Positions 1 to 8,658 of a stretch of DNA of 64,000 bases are shown here, in pieces. The position numbers and the translations under genes were made by a program. The notes below the pieces were generated by a model that worked only from the letters and a program-made list of their open reading frames with translations, did no database searches and was not told the DNA's origin. The stretch's first letter is position 1, and the number at the start of each line of letters is the position of its first letter. The stretch comes from Acetobacter peroxydans (GTDB lineage: Bacteria > Pseudomonadota > Alphaproteobacteria > Acetobacterales > Acetobacteraceae). The stretch is from the NCBI RefSeq assembly GCF_006539345.1, contig NZ_BJMV01000010.1, positions 1 through 64,000 of the forward strand. The letters are read 5' to 3'.

Positions 1-1
1 A

Positions 2-439
2 GAAGAAGAAAGCCTTCGCAAAACGGTCAACATGATTACAGGTGATGCGCGCGGCCTGAGCATGTTTTCCGATCAGTCATTCGATATCGTCGTCTGCAAT
101 TCGGTGATCGAGCATGTTGGCAACTGGCTGGATATGCGGCAGGCCGCCGATGAAGCCCGACGGGTTGGAAAACGCGGGTGGTTTCAGGCCCCTGCCTTTG
201 AATTCCCGCTTGAGCAGCATTTCCTGCTGCCTTTCATTCACTGGCTGGCCGACCCTTTGCAGGTCTGTATCATCAGGCTGTTCCGTCCAGCTTTCAAAGC
301 CATGTCGGTAGATGACCAGTATATGGCCGTTTACCATACGCGCCCGCTCACCCGCGCGCAGTTTTCAGCATTGCTGCCTGATACTGACAGGCTTTCAGAA
401 CGGCTTCTGTTTCCAAAAAGCCATGTGGCGATATGGTAA
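2..439 (+). CDS. Class I SAM-dependent methyltransferase, C-terminal part (gene starts before the window)
   Basis: The frame is open from the left edge, so only the C-terminal part is present. The first in-window ATG is at 32, but in-frame codons continue upstream of it. The fragment carries the second half of a type-11 methyltransferase Rossmann fold: GDARGLSMFSDQSFDIVVCN followed by SVIEHVGNW. This is the usual acidic-loop, SFDIVVCNSVIEH and helix pattern that holds S-adenosylmethionine. The substrate cannot be told from this part. The gene converges on putA, with a perfect palindrome between the two. Confidence 0.75.
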   Translation, partial: EEESLRKTVNMITGDARGLSMFSDQSFDIVVCNSVIEHVGNWLDMRQAADEARRVGKRGWFQAPAFEFPLEQHFLLPFIHWLADPLQVCIIRLFRPAFKAMSVDDQYMAVYHTRPLTRAQFSALLPDTDRLSERLLFPKSHVAIW

Positions 440-451
440 TGTCATAAACGT

Positions 452-477
452 GGATCGGGCGGTTAACCGCCCGATCC
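452..477. terminator. 26-bp perfect palindrome, likely bidirectional terminator
   Basis: Positions 452-464 (starting GGATCGGGCGG) are followed at once by their exact reverse complement at 465-477. The site lies 12 bp after the stop of the methyltransferase gene and 58 bp past the end of the convergent putA. As RNA it would form a GC-rich stem with a very short TTAA tip. There is no clear T-run on either side, so termination is inferred from position and structure. Confidence 0.5.
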
Positions 478-502
478 CCTCACCCGTTCAAAACGCTATT
501 TT

Positions 503-534
503 GCCGTTTCGGCCGTCCCGCAAAGGGAGCGGGA
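503..534 (-). terminator. Stem-loop pair after putA
   Basis: Two short inverted repeats abut the putA stop codon. TCCCGC (516-521) pairs with GCGGGA (529-534), and GCCG/CGGC frames a three-base T loop at 503-513. They could form the 3' end of the putA message. No long U-tract follows. Confidence 0.3.
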
Positions 535-3500
535 TTATGCCAGTGTCATCAGACTGGCATTGCCGCCAGCAGCCGTGGTGTTGATGCTGCGGGATTGCTC
601 CTCCAGCATATTTTCAATAGACGGCAGCGCCTGCCCCGTAAGCCAGGCCGAAACAATGGGGCCATTGCCTTCCGACAGGGCCTTGCGGGCCGCCCGGAAG
701 GCATCGTTATCTTCCTCCGCAAGAAGCACCGCGCAAGGCAGCGTGGTGGCATCCGCAACGGGGCGGATGACACGGCGCAGGCTGTCAGGCAGGGCCGTCA
801 TCCACTCGGTCAATGTCGGCCCGGCCATCACCAGCGCGGTGTTACCACCAGCGAGCGCCAGCGAGATCTGCGCGAACAGCCCGGCCCGTGTCGTCGCCAC
901 GCACAGCACATTGCCGCGCGGCGTCAGGCGGTACAGGTTCTGCTCCCCTACCGGGCCGGGGAGAGCGCGCTCTTCTCCCAGCAAGGAAGACCGTACGCAG
1001 GCAGCAGCCATTTCAGCCGCTTTGGCTTCGCCTTTACCACGCAGCCAGTCGACCCACCCTGTCATGACAGCGGAAGGCGCATAGTGACCAGCCGCATCCA
1101 GCCGAGGCACTTCGCTCAGCAGACGCCGCAGGATGAGCGGCCCGCCCGCCTTGGGGCCGGTGCCCGAAAGCCCACGCCCGCCAAAAGGCTGAACGCCGAC
1201 AACCGCGCCGATGGTATTGCGATTGACGTAAAGATTACCCGCGTCAATCTGCGCCAGAACGGTGTTCACCGTCGAATCAAGCCGTGTATGCAGCCCGAAT
1301 GTCAGGCCATACCCTGTAGCGTTGATGGCGTGCAGCAGGTCGTCCAGTTTTTCACGGCGGTAACGCAGCACGTGCAGAACCGGGCCGAAAACCTCGGGGC
1401 CGATGTCCGCAATGCTGTTCACCTCGATCAAGGTCGGAGCCACAAAGCTGCCATGCGCACAGGCTTCCGTCAGGGACAGGGAGAACACCGTGGCACCACG
1501 CTGGCGGAAGGCCTCGATATGCGCCGTGATGCCGTCCGCCGCCTCTTTTGTAATGACGGGGCCGACATCACAGGAAAGCTCGGCGGGGTTGCCAAGGCGC
1601 AGTTCCTGCATTGCGCCGCGCAGCATGGTCAGCACATGATCGGCGCAATCGTCCTGCACGCACAGCACACGCAGGGCCGAGCAGCGCTGGCCAGCACTGT
1701 CGAAGGCAGAGGCAAGAACATCGGCCACAACCTGCTCGGTCAGCGCCGATGAGTCCACGATCATGGCATTCTGCCCACCCGTTTCAGCCACGAAGGGCAC
1801 GGGCTGACCGGTGGATGTCCGGCGCGTTTCAAGCTGGCGATTGATGATCTGCGCGACCGTTGTCGAGCCGGTGAACATGACGCCCATCACGCGGGAATCA
1901 GCCACGGCGGCACTGCCAATCTCACCCGCGCCGGGCAGAAGATGCAGGGCGGATGTCGGGACGCCCGCTTTATGCAGGATACCCACCGCCACGGCGGCGA
2001 TAAGGGGCGTTTCTTCGGCCGGTTTTGCCAGCACGACATTACCTGCCGCCAGTGCAGCAGCAATCTGGCCGATAAAGATGGCCAGCGGGAAATTCCACGG
2101 GCTGATGCAGGTAACAATGCCCAGCGGCTTATGCGTGGCGTTGTTGAAATCACGCGCGATGGTTGCACCGTAATAGCGCAGGAAATCCACAGCCTCGCGC
2201 ACTTCCGCCACCGAGTTGGGCAGCGACTTGCCCGCCTCACGGCCCAGAAGCGCCATCAGGGCCGGGCGAGATTCTTCCAGCAGCTCAGCCGCCTTGATGA
2301 GAATTTCAGCACGGCGCGCAGGAGGCGTAGCGGCCCACTCAGCAGCGCCCTTCTCTGCGGCATCGGCAGCTTTGGTCACGCTTTCGGGCGTGCTCCATGT
2401 CACGCTACCAACCACATCGCGCTGATCAGACGGGTTGAGCACGCGGCTGCCTGCACCCGTAACGGTCTCGCCATTGATGATGGCGCCAGCAGTCCAGAGC
2501 TGTGGCGCCTGGGCAATGCTGTGGCGCAGGTCTTCCAGCACGCGGTCATCGGCCAGATCAAGCCCGGCGGAGTTTGTGCGTTCCGGCGCGAACAGATCAG
2601 CCGGTTTACGAATTTCCGCGTGGGGCGCGCCATAGGGCGTGTAGCGCTGCGCAACCTCAATCGGATTTTCGATCAGGGAAGCAAGAGGAATGCTCTCATC
2701 GCCAATCTGATTCACGAAAGAGGAATTCGCGCCGTTTTCCAGCAGGCGACGCACCAGATAGGCCAGCAGGGTTTCATGCGTGCCAACGGGCGCGTAGATG
2801 CGGGCGGGGCGGTTGAGCTTTTCAGAACCGACTACCTGCTTGTAGAGCGTCTCGCCCATACCGTGCAGACACTGGAACTCGTAAGAGCCGACTTCGAAAT
2901 CAGGGCCTGCCAGCGTGTAGATGGTGGCCAAGGTGCGGGCATTATGCGTGGCAAACTGCGGGAAAATGACATCGCGCGCGGCCAGCAGCTTCCGGGCACA
3001 GGCAATGTAGCTGATATCCGTGTGGTACTTGCGGGTGTAGACGGGAAAATCCGTCATGCCCTCAACCTGGGCTTTCTTGATCTCACTATCCCAGTAAGCG
3101 CCTTTGACCAGACGCACCATGATCCGGCGCTCGGTACGGCGGGCAAGGTCGATAATGAAGTCCAGCGCATACGGTGCGCGCTTGCCATAGGCCTGCACCA
3201 CAAAGCCGATGCCGTTCCAGCCTTCCAGCCCCGGTGTGTGGCACAGGGCTTCAAGCAGGTCGAGCGAGAGGTCGAGGCGTTCAGTTTCCTCGGCGTCGAT
3301 GTTGATGCCGATATCGTAGGAGCGCGCCAGCAGGGTCAGATCCTGCACAATGGCCAGCAGTTCCGTCATCACCCGCTCACGCTGGGCCCGCACATAGCGC
3401 GGATGCAGGGCGGACAGTTTGATGGAAATGCCCGGCCGCTCGTAGACATTCGCGCCTTTGGCGGTGCTGCCAATGGCATGAATGGCGTTGATGTAGTCCT

Positions 3501-4170
3501 GACGGTACCGCGCGGCATCCTGCGCGGTAAAGGCGGCCTCTCCCAGCATGTCATAGGAGTAGGCAAAGCCGATCTCTTCCAGCTTGGCGCTGTTCCTGCG
3601 CGCCTGCTCGATGGTCTGGCCAAGAACAAACTGCTCGCCCATCAGGCGCATGGCGGCATCCACAGCGCGGCGGACAACTGGCATGGAACTACGTTCCAGG
3701 AAGTTCATCAGCGCCCCGGTCAGCTTCTTCTCATCGTGGTCGCCGACGATACGCCCCGTCAGGGCCAGCCCCCAGGCGGCCGCGTTGGCGAAGAGAGGCT
3801 TGCCACGCCCGACATGGGCCAGCCAGTCGCTCTCGCCAATCTTGTCGTGGATCAGGGCGTCACGTGTGGCGACGTCAGGGATACGCAGCAGGGCTTCGGC
3901 CATGCACATCAGCGCCACACCTTCGGCGGAGGAGAGCGAGAACTCCTGCACCAGCGTTTCTACCAGACCGGGGTTCCGGCGCGCACGGAGCGCCGTAGCC
4001 AGACGGGTCGCCACCGCCGTGGTGGAGCGTTCCTCCTCAGCGGAAAGAGACGCGGCAGGGGTCAGCCTTTCCACGCACTCGGCTTCAGGAGTGCGGAACG
4101 CTTCGACAATCGCTTTGCGCAGAAGGGAGCGGGCTGAAAAATCAGGAGATGATGTGATGGTGGAGGGCAT
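535..4170 (-). CDS. putA: Bifunctional proline dehydrogenase / delta-1-pyrroline-5-carboxylate dehydrogenase PutA
   Basis: This protein of 1211 residues oxidises proline to glutamate in two steps, passing electrons to the quinone pool and to NAD+. The N-terminal half has the PRODH barrel (ERPGISIKLSALHPRY, NIDAEETERLDLSLDLLE, RLVKGAYWDSEIK). The second half is an aldehyde dehydrogenase with the glutamate motif VAETGGQNAMIVDSSAL and catalytic Cys in DSAGQRCSALRV. About 180 residues follow the ALDH active-site region and resemble the extra C-terminal domain of long PutA proteins. The N-terminal ribbon-helix-helix DNA-binding domain of E. coli PutA is absent, so this PutA should not repress its own gene. 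A GntR-type regulator is divergent from it. Confidence 0.95.
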   Translation of the reverse strand: MPSTITSSPDFSARSLLRKAIVEAFRTPEAECVERLTPAASLSAEEERSTTAVATRLATALRARRNPGLVETLVQEFSLSSAEGVALMCMAEALLRIPDVATRDALIHDKIGESDWLAHVGRGKPLFANAAAWGLALTGRIVGDHDEKKLTGALMNFLERSSMPVVRRAVDAAMRLMGEQFVLGQTIEQARRNSAKLEEIGFAYSYDMLGEAAFTAQDAARYRQDYINAIHAIGSTAKGANVYERPGISIKLSALHPRYVRAQRERVMTELLAIVQDLTLLARSYDIGINIDAEETERLDLSLDLLEALCHTPGLEGWNGIGFVVQAYGKRAPYALDFIIDLARRTERRIMVRLVKGAYWDSEIKKAQVEGMTDFPVYTRKYHTDISYIACARKLLAARDVIFPQFATHNARTLATIYTLAGPDFEVGSYEFQCLHGMGETLYKQVVGSEKLNRPARIYAPVGTHETLLAYLVRRLLENGANSSFVNQIGDESIPLASLIENPIEVAQRYTPYGAPHAEIRKPADLFAPERTNSAGLDLADDRVLEDLRHSIAQAPQLWTAGAIINGETVTGAGSRVLNPSDQRDVVGSVTWSTPESVTKAADAAEKGAAEWAATPPARRAEILIKAAELLEESRPALMALLGREAGKSLPNSVAEVREAVDFLRYYGATIARDFNNATHKPLGIVTCISPWNFPLAIFIGQIAAALAAGNVVLAKPAEETPLIAAVAVGILHKAGVPTSALHLLPGAGEIGSAAVADSRVMGVMFTGSTTVAQIINRQLETRRTSTGQPVPFVAETGGQNAMIVDSSALTEQVVADVLASAFDSAGQRCSALRVLCVQDDCADHVLTMLRGAMQELRLGNPAELSCDVGPVITKEAADGITAHIEAFRQRGATVFSLSLTEACAHGSFVAPTLIEVNSIADIGPEVFGPVLHVLRYRREKLDDLLHAINATGYGLTFGLHTRLDSTVNTVLAQIDAGNLYVNRNTIGAVVGVQPFGGRGLSGTGPKAGGPLILRRLLSEVPRLDAAGHYAPSAVMTGWVDWLRGKGEAKAAEMAAACVRSSLLGEERALPGPVGEQNLYRLTPRGNVLCVATTRAGLFAQISLALAGGNTALVMAGPTLTEWMTALPDSLRRVIRPVADATTLPCAVLLAEEDNDAFRAARKALSEGNGPIVSAWLTGQALPSIENMLEEQSRSINTTAAGGNASLMTLA

Positions 4171-4462
4171 GGACTTGCATTCCGAAAAGCCGGTTCCTCC
4201 TCATGATGAGGGGGTATGGGCAACTGGTTCCGATAGCATAATGACCGCGCTTCATGGCATGGAAATATATTATCCGCAAGATTGTATATTATGTCGGTCC
4301 TTAAAATAAATCTCATGCTCCGGGGCAAAAACACGTTCCTCAAGTCTGACACTGGGCTCAGCCCGATTTCAGGCCACAGGGGCCATACGTTGCAACCCCG
4401 CAAAGAAGTCCTTAGTGTCTCGGAGTTCCCGCCCCTCGCTAAACAACCATTGGAGCCGCCTC
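4171..4462. promoter_or_regulatory. Divergent putA / gntR control region
   Basis: This 292-bp non-coding gap separates the two divergent starts. Its core (about 4261-4312) is far more AT-rich than the surroundings. It contains a direct repeat TATATTAT at 4266-4273 and 4285-4292, which could be promoter -10 elements or half-sites for the adjacent GntR regulator. No clean consensus promoter or symmetric GntR operator was recognised. Confidence 0.4.
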
Positions 4463-5158
4463 ATGCTGCCCTCCTCAATTTTCTCCAGTGCGGCTGAAAT
4501 TGGTCATGGCACAGCCGCCGAGACAATTTGCGGCGCGCTGCGAGCGGCCATCAGTCAGGAGGTTCTGTTTTCGGGGCAGGCGTTACCGCAGGCGGAGCTT
4601 GCGCAGGGGTTTGGCGTCAGCATCATTCCCGTACGGGAGGCTCTCAAGCGCCTGGAAGCCGAAGGCTTTGTGTCGTGCCTGCCCAATCGCGGCGCGATGG
4701 TGCTGGGCCTGAACGAGGACGATATTGACGAATACTCCCACATTCGCGCGCTGCTGGAGGAACAGGCAGCAGCCGAAGGCGCGCGCAACATGACGCGGGT
4801 GGAGCTGGCGCGGGTAGAAGACGCGTACGAAGCGTTTGTAAGCGGCGTAAAAGAGAGCGATGGCGCCGTACAGTCCGGCACCCTCAACCGTGCGTTTCAC
4901 AACGCCATTTATGAGGCGGCTCACCGCCCACGCCTGTTCGAGATGATTGACGATCTGCATGTGAGGCTTGATCGTTATATCCGCGCCCATCTGGTTCTCG
5001 AGGGGCGGAAGGAAATCACGGATCGCGAGCACAAAGCCATTCTGGATGCCTGCCGCGCGCGCGACCCGGATCTGTGCGCCCGCCTGACGCGGGAACATAT
5101 TCTGGAAGCAGCGGCAACATCCATCGAAGTCATGCGCCGCCGCAAGAAAATGGGCTGA
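4463..5158 (+). CDS. GntR family transcriptional regulator (FCD/FadR subfamily)
   Basis: The protein is 231 residues long with this start. An N-terminal winged helix (ALPQAELAQGFGVSIIPVREAL, then RLEAEGFVSCLPNRGAMV) is followed by an all-helical FCD ligand domain. That domain includes EYSHIRALLEEQAAAEGARN and the histidines of FHNAIYEAAHRP and REHKAIL, which in this family bind a metal and a small carboxylate. ATG 4463 is chosen because GGAG lies 7 bp upstream; GTG 4415 would add 16 residues without homology. Divergence from putA suggests that it senses proline, glutamate or a related acid and controls putA. The effector is not known. Confidence 0.85.
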   Translation: MLPSSIFSSAAEIGHGTAAETICGALRAAISQEVLFSGQALPQAELAQGFGVSIIPVREALKRLEAEGFVSCLPNRGAMVLGLNEDDIDEYSHIRALLEEQAAAEGARNMTRVELARVEDAYEAFVSGVKESDGAVQSGTLNRAFHNAIYEAAHRPRLFEMIDDLHVRLDRYIRAHLVLEGRKEITDREHKAILDACRARDPDLCARLTREHILEAAATSIEVMRRRKKMG

Positions 5159-5188
5159 AGAAGAACGCCTTCACCCAGACAGGACAAG

Positions 5189-5217
5189 AGGCGGCGCCAT
5201 CACTGACAGCGCCGCCT
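5189..5217. terminator. Bidirectional terminator hairpin between gntR and the permease gene
   Basis: A perfect 9-bp inverted repeat (AGGCGGCGC at 5189-5197, GCGCCGCCT at 5209-5217) with an 11-nt loop sits between the convergent stops at 5158 and 5230. It is GC-rich, and no U-run follows. Confidence 0.6.
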
Positions 5218-5229
5218 GATCAGCAGGCC

Positions 5230-6612
5230 TCAGCGGGTCGAACCCACAGCACCCGCTGTCTTGCGTGAGAAGTAAGTGGCCAGCCCGTAGCACACCACCG
5301 CCGTACCCAGCGATGCAATGGCGGTCATACGCTCGGACGGATTGGCCAGCATGGCCAGAAAGACCAGAATCACCCCGCCGATTGTCAGGTAATTGGCCAG
5401 CGGGAAAAGCGGCATACTGAAGTCGGTCTTTTCCGTCCCGCGCCGCCGCGCCGCCGTGCGCACCACAATATAAGACGTCGCAATCATGCAGTAGATCAGC
5501 AGGATCAGGCCACCACTGCAGCTCAGCAGGAAGGCAAAAATCGTCTGCGGCGCAAGGATGGAAGAGAACGCCACCAACATCCCCGCCACTGAACTGAACG
5601 TAATGGCCATACGCGGGGCTTCATTGACCGAAGCGCGCGTCAGAATGGCGGGGGCGTCGCCCTGATCAGCCAGTTCCGTCAAGATACGTGACGTGATGTA
5701 CATGCTGGAATTCAGGCAGGACAACACAGCGCTCAGCACAGCAATCCGCATAATGAAAGCAGCACCGGGAATGCCCATCATTTCCATTGCCGTCACAAAA
5801 GGCGACTTGCCCGGCACAACGGAAGTCCAGGGAATAACCATGAGGATCAGGCCAATCGCTGCGACGTAAAACAGCGTGATCCGAACACCAAGACTGCGCG
5901 TAACCCGTGCCACGTTCCGGCCGGGGTCCGAGGATTCTGCCGCTGCTACTGTCGCGACTTCTGAACCCATCATGGTGAAAAGCACGGTAGGCACGACAGA
6001 CAGCAGCGCAATGAAGCCGTGCGGGAACACACCGCCATGCTCAAAGACGTTCTGCACCACTGGCACACCCGGCCCGAATAGATGCAGCACATAAAGAATG
6101 CCCATGACCACAAAGGCGACGATCGTAAAGACCTTGATGCTGGACAGCCAGAACTCACACTCGCCAAAAATGCGCGGCGCGAAGAAGTTGATGATCTTCA
6201 TGACCACCACAAGACCGACCGCCAGAATCCACGCCGGCGCCGTAATCCAGTCCTGCAGAAGAAGCGCCCCCGCGATTGCCTCGCTTCCCAGCACCACAAC
6301 CCAGAAGAACCAGTAAAGCCAGCCTGCGGTAAATCCCACCCGATCACCATGGGCGATGCGGATGTACTCCACAAACGAACCACGGCCAGGGTTTGCCACC
6401 ACCATTTCGCCCAGCATCTGCATGATCATCATGATCAGACCGCCGACGAGCAGGAAAGCCAGCAGAATAGCCGGGCCTGTCGCGACGATCGCAGCGCTGC
6501 TGCCGACAAACAAACCCGCCCCGATCGTGCCGCCCAATGCAATCATGGCAATGTGACGATTGCGCAAGCCGCCCTGGACAGGAGGCGCGGACGTGGAAGT
6601 ACTTTCTGACAT
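5230..6612 (-). CDS. APC superfamily amino-acid permease (AAT family, ProY/GabP-like)
   Basis: The protein has 460 residues and about 12 hydrophobic membrane spans. The first span holds the family hallmark IALGGTIGAGLFVGSSAAI, followed by LGEMVVANPGRGSFVEY, the conserved loop of the amino-acid transporter (AAT) family. It should import an amino acid by proton symport. Proximity to putA makes proline a reasonable guess, but the sequence does not decide the substrate. ATG 6612 is chosen because GAGGAT lies about 9 bp upstream; the codon before it in the open frame is TTG. Confidence 0.88.
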   Translation of the reverse strand: MSESTSTSAPPVQGGLRNRHIAMIALGGTIGAGLFVGSSAAIVATGPAILLAFLLVGGLIMMIMQMLGEMVVANPGRGSFVEYIRIAHGDRVGFTAGWLYWFFWVVVLGSEAIAGALLLQDWITAPAWILAVGLVVVMKIINFFAPRIFGECEFWLSSIKVFTIVAFVVMGILYVLHLFGPGVPVVQNVFEHGGVFPHGFIALLSVVPTVLFTMMGSEVATVAAAESSDPGRNVARVTRSLGVRITLFYVAAIGLILMVIPWTSVVPGKSPFVTAMEMMGIPGAAFIMRIAVLSAVLSCLNSSMYITSRILTELADQGDAPAILTRASVNEAPRMAITFSSVAGMLVAFSSILAPQTIFAFLLSCSGGLILLIYCMIATSYIVVRTAARRRGTEKTDFSMPLFPLANYLTIGGVILVFLAMLANPSERMTAIASLGTAVVCYGLATYFSRKTAGAVGSTR

Positions 6613-6673
6613 CAAAACATCCTCTGTTGCTGCATTCTGTAATGGTTATGAAATGAACTGCTCCGCAAAGCCA

Positions 6674-8251
6674 TCAGAAATGTTTGTAAAAATACACCTC
6701 CAGAACCCCTGCCGTACCGTCCATACGCGGTATGGGCTCACCCGTGGGCACGCCTGATTTTGCCAGCGCCTTGCCGGATGGCCCCGCAAAAGCCACGCCA
6801 CCGGCCACCGCACCCGACGTCGTGGGGTCAAGCATATATTCAGCGGTAAAATCAACTTCGTCCGAAATATGATTACCCGTGCCCGGTTTGAGCCCCATGC
6901 CTGCAGGATGAATGAGCGACAGGTCATAAAAATGCACGCCCAGTTTGAGCTCATCATCTTTTTTGAAAAGATGGACCGGCGGCACACCTGTCAGATCGAC
7001 CTGATGGATATTCAGGTCAGACAGCGGGGCAAGATACATCCCCACGATTTCGCCCGGCCAGTAACCGCCATAGGTATAACGGCGTCCATCATAGAGAAAG
7101 AACGTATCGTACCCGCGCTTGACCGTTCCGTTGGAGGTCTTGTTGCCACTGAAACGGGTATAACGGTAGAAAATATGCGGTTTCCAGGGCAGCATGGAAA
7201 ACGTGTAGCCCGGTTCGAAATACATACCGTAGGCTTCTACGGAGTTGTATCCATTGCCGGCATGGCTGTTTTCCTGTGCGACGAAATCCCCATAGAACGT
7301 AAAATTCTTTGATATTCCCAGTGCCTTGACAGGAACAACCGTTCCCCCCCAGCTCAGGGCAGCGACATTCATGCCGTTACGGTCAGCGCGTGAGCTATAA
7401 TCATAGTGTGAAGACGTATCCGCATCCCGCACATGGAAATAGGTCAGGGTTACATACGCCGCGCGATCCTCGTAAACGGAACCGCCCTTGCCTCCTGCCT
7501 TGTTACGGAACAACGTGACGTCAAAACCGACGAATTTGGTTTCGGGCCTGTCATACCCGCGGTCCATCACGTTGTTGCTGTTGCTCTCAAGCATGAAAAT
7601 GTCGCCGCGGATTGACTCGCCTTCAAACTTGATGGCCCCAGGCCCCGAAAACGCATAACGCGGCGCGTACCACCAGCCTCCCTTGTCACCGGAGCTGTAG
7701 GTGCCCTTGCCGATCAAAAAGCCATCGTCAATCTGGAAACGCTGGCGTCCGCCCTCGATCACCAGCTTCTGCTGCCCCCCATTGAAATGGAACGGTATTT
7801 CCACCCCGGCATTGGCATCTTCCAATGTCACGGCGCGCGGGGTTCCAGAAGTCTGGGACACACCCTCCGCATCGCCATCGCCCAGAGTTGTAGAGCCGAC
7901 CGCTGAAATCAGTCCGAAAACATTGAAACCCCAAGGCGTAAGCCACTTCCCGGACAACATGGGTTTTCCGTAGAGTTCGCCGTAACTGACATTGCTGTTG
8001 CGGGTATAGCGGCCAGACTTATGTAATTCGTAAGAACCAGCGCCAAAATTGGTATTAGGCAGGTAAAAGGCGTCACCGCCAATATCAAGACCACCCTGAA
8101 TTGTCAGGCCCTTGACCGACACGAGCGTCTTTTCGGCGCGCGCTTCCACGCCGTTGGCAAGCATAAGAAACGCTGTTGTCAAAAACCATGTTCCCTGGGA
8201 AAGAAAACGCTCCTTCTTTCTCCTGTGTCCTTTTCCCAGCGTAAAAGTCAT
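6674..8251 (-). CDS. Outer-membrane beta-barrel protein, alginate-export-like
   Basis: The protein has 525 residues from ATG 8251. A basic start (GKGHRRKKER) and a hydrophobic stretch end in ANGVEARA, a likely signal-peptidase site. The mature part consists of alternating amphipathic strands rich in Y, G, D and W (GGWWYAPRYAFSGPGAIKF, PWKPHIFYRYTRFSGN) and ends in phenylalanine, as outer-membrane barrels do. The pattern resembles AlgE-type export porins, but the substrate is unknown. A GTG at 8317 would add 22 residues upstream. It precedes the permease gene by 61 bp on the same strand, so the two may be co-transcribed and form an uptake route. Confidence 0.65.
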   Translation of the reverse strand: MTFTLGKGHRRKKERFLSQGTWFLTTAFLMLANGVEARAEKTLVSVKGLTIQGGLDIGGDAFYLPNTNFGAGSYELHKSGRYTRNSNVSYGELYGKPMLSGKWLTPWGFNVFGLISAVGSTTLGDGDAEGVSQTSGTPRAVTLEDANAGVEIPFHFNGGQQKLVIEGGRQRFQIDDGFLIGKGTYSSGDKGGWWYAPRYAFSGPGAIKFEGESIRGDIFMLESNSNNVMDRGYDRPETKFVGFDVTLFRNKAGGKGGSVYEDRAAYVTLTYFHVRDADTSSHYDYSSRADRNGMNVAALSWGGTVVPVKALGISKNFTFYGDFVAQENSHAGNGYNSVEAYGMYFEPGYTFSMLPWKPHIFYRYTRFSGNKTSNGTVKRGYDTFFLYDGRRYTYGGYWPGEIVGMYLAPLSDLNIHQVDLTGVPPVHLFKKDDELKLGVHFYDLSLIHPAGMGLKPGTGNHISDEVDFTAEYMLDPTTSGAVAGGVAFAGPSGKALAKSGVPTGEPIPRMDGTAGVLEVYFYKHF

Positions 8252-8658
8252 GCCATCCACATCGGAATCAGCAATGTACGGCTGTTTTCTGCAATTCAAT
8301 TCGCGCCCCCCTTTCACCCGCCAATGGCCGTTTTTTGCACGGCTGTGTTGTTCCCATAGCGATATTATATTCTCATGAAAATGATATATGCATCAAGGCC
8401 CCCGTACACGCCTCAAACACGGCTGCAGGAAGGCCCTCTCCGGAAAAACTAACGTAATTGTGAAGAAAAACCGTATGGACACGGGCAAAAGCCCGGTCTG
8501 CTGGCGCGGAGCGCGATGACTATGGCCGCGCATCGTCTTTCCGGCTGCGAACGTTCAGGAATGCGCTGCAAGAGCGCCTGAGGCTTTAGTGCGCCTGTCG
8601 TCAGCAATGCCGCCGCTTGCGGCTCCCGTTATGAGAGCCGCAAGGGAAACCTGTTATT
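8252..8658 (-). promoter_or_regulatory. Non-coding gap with candidate promoter for the barrel-protein gene
   Basis: This gap of about 400 bp lies between the barrel-protein gene and hmp. On the minus strand a perfect TATAAT occurs at 8364-8369 in an AT-rich patch (8345-8390). It would start transcription near 8357, upstream of both possible start codons. No good -35 hexamer stands 17 bp before it. The rest (8400-8610) shows no convincing gene. Confidence 0.4.
8616..8644 (-). terminator. Stem-loop after hmp
   Basis: A perfect 10-bp inverted repeat (CTTGCGGCTC at 8616-8625, GAGCCGCAAG at 8635-8644) with a 9-nt loop starts 15 bp beyond the hmp stop. No U-run follows. Confidence 0.5.

Noticed and set aside
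1942-4137. Long open frame of 731 codons on the plus strand opposite putA
   Set aside because: It is antisense to a clearly conserved enzyme, its product has no recognisable motif, and long shadow frames are expected in GC-rich coding DNA.
8370-8390. Fur-like AT-rich sequence upstream of the barrel-protein gene
   Set aside because: Only part of the Fur consensus matches and no iron-uptake context is present.
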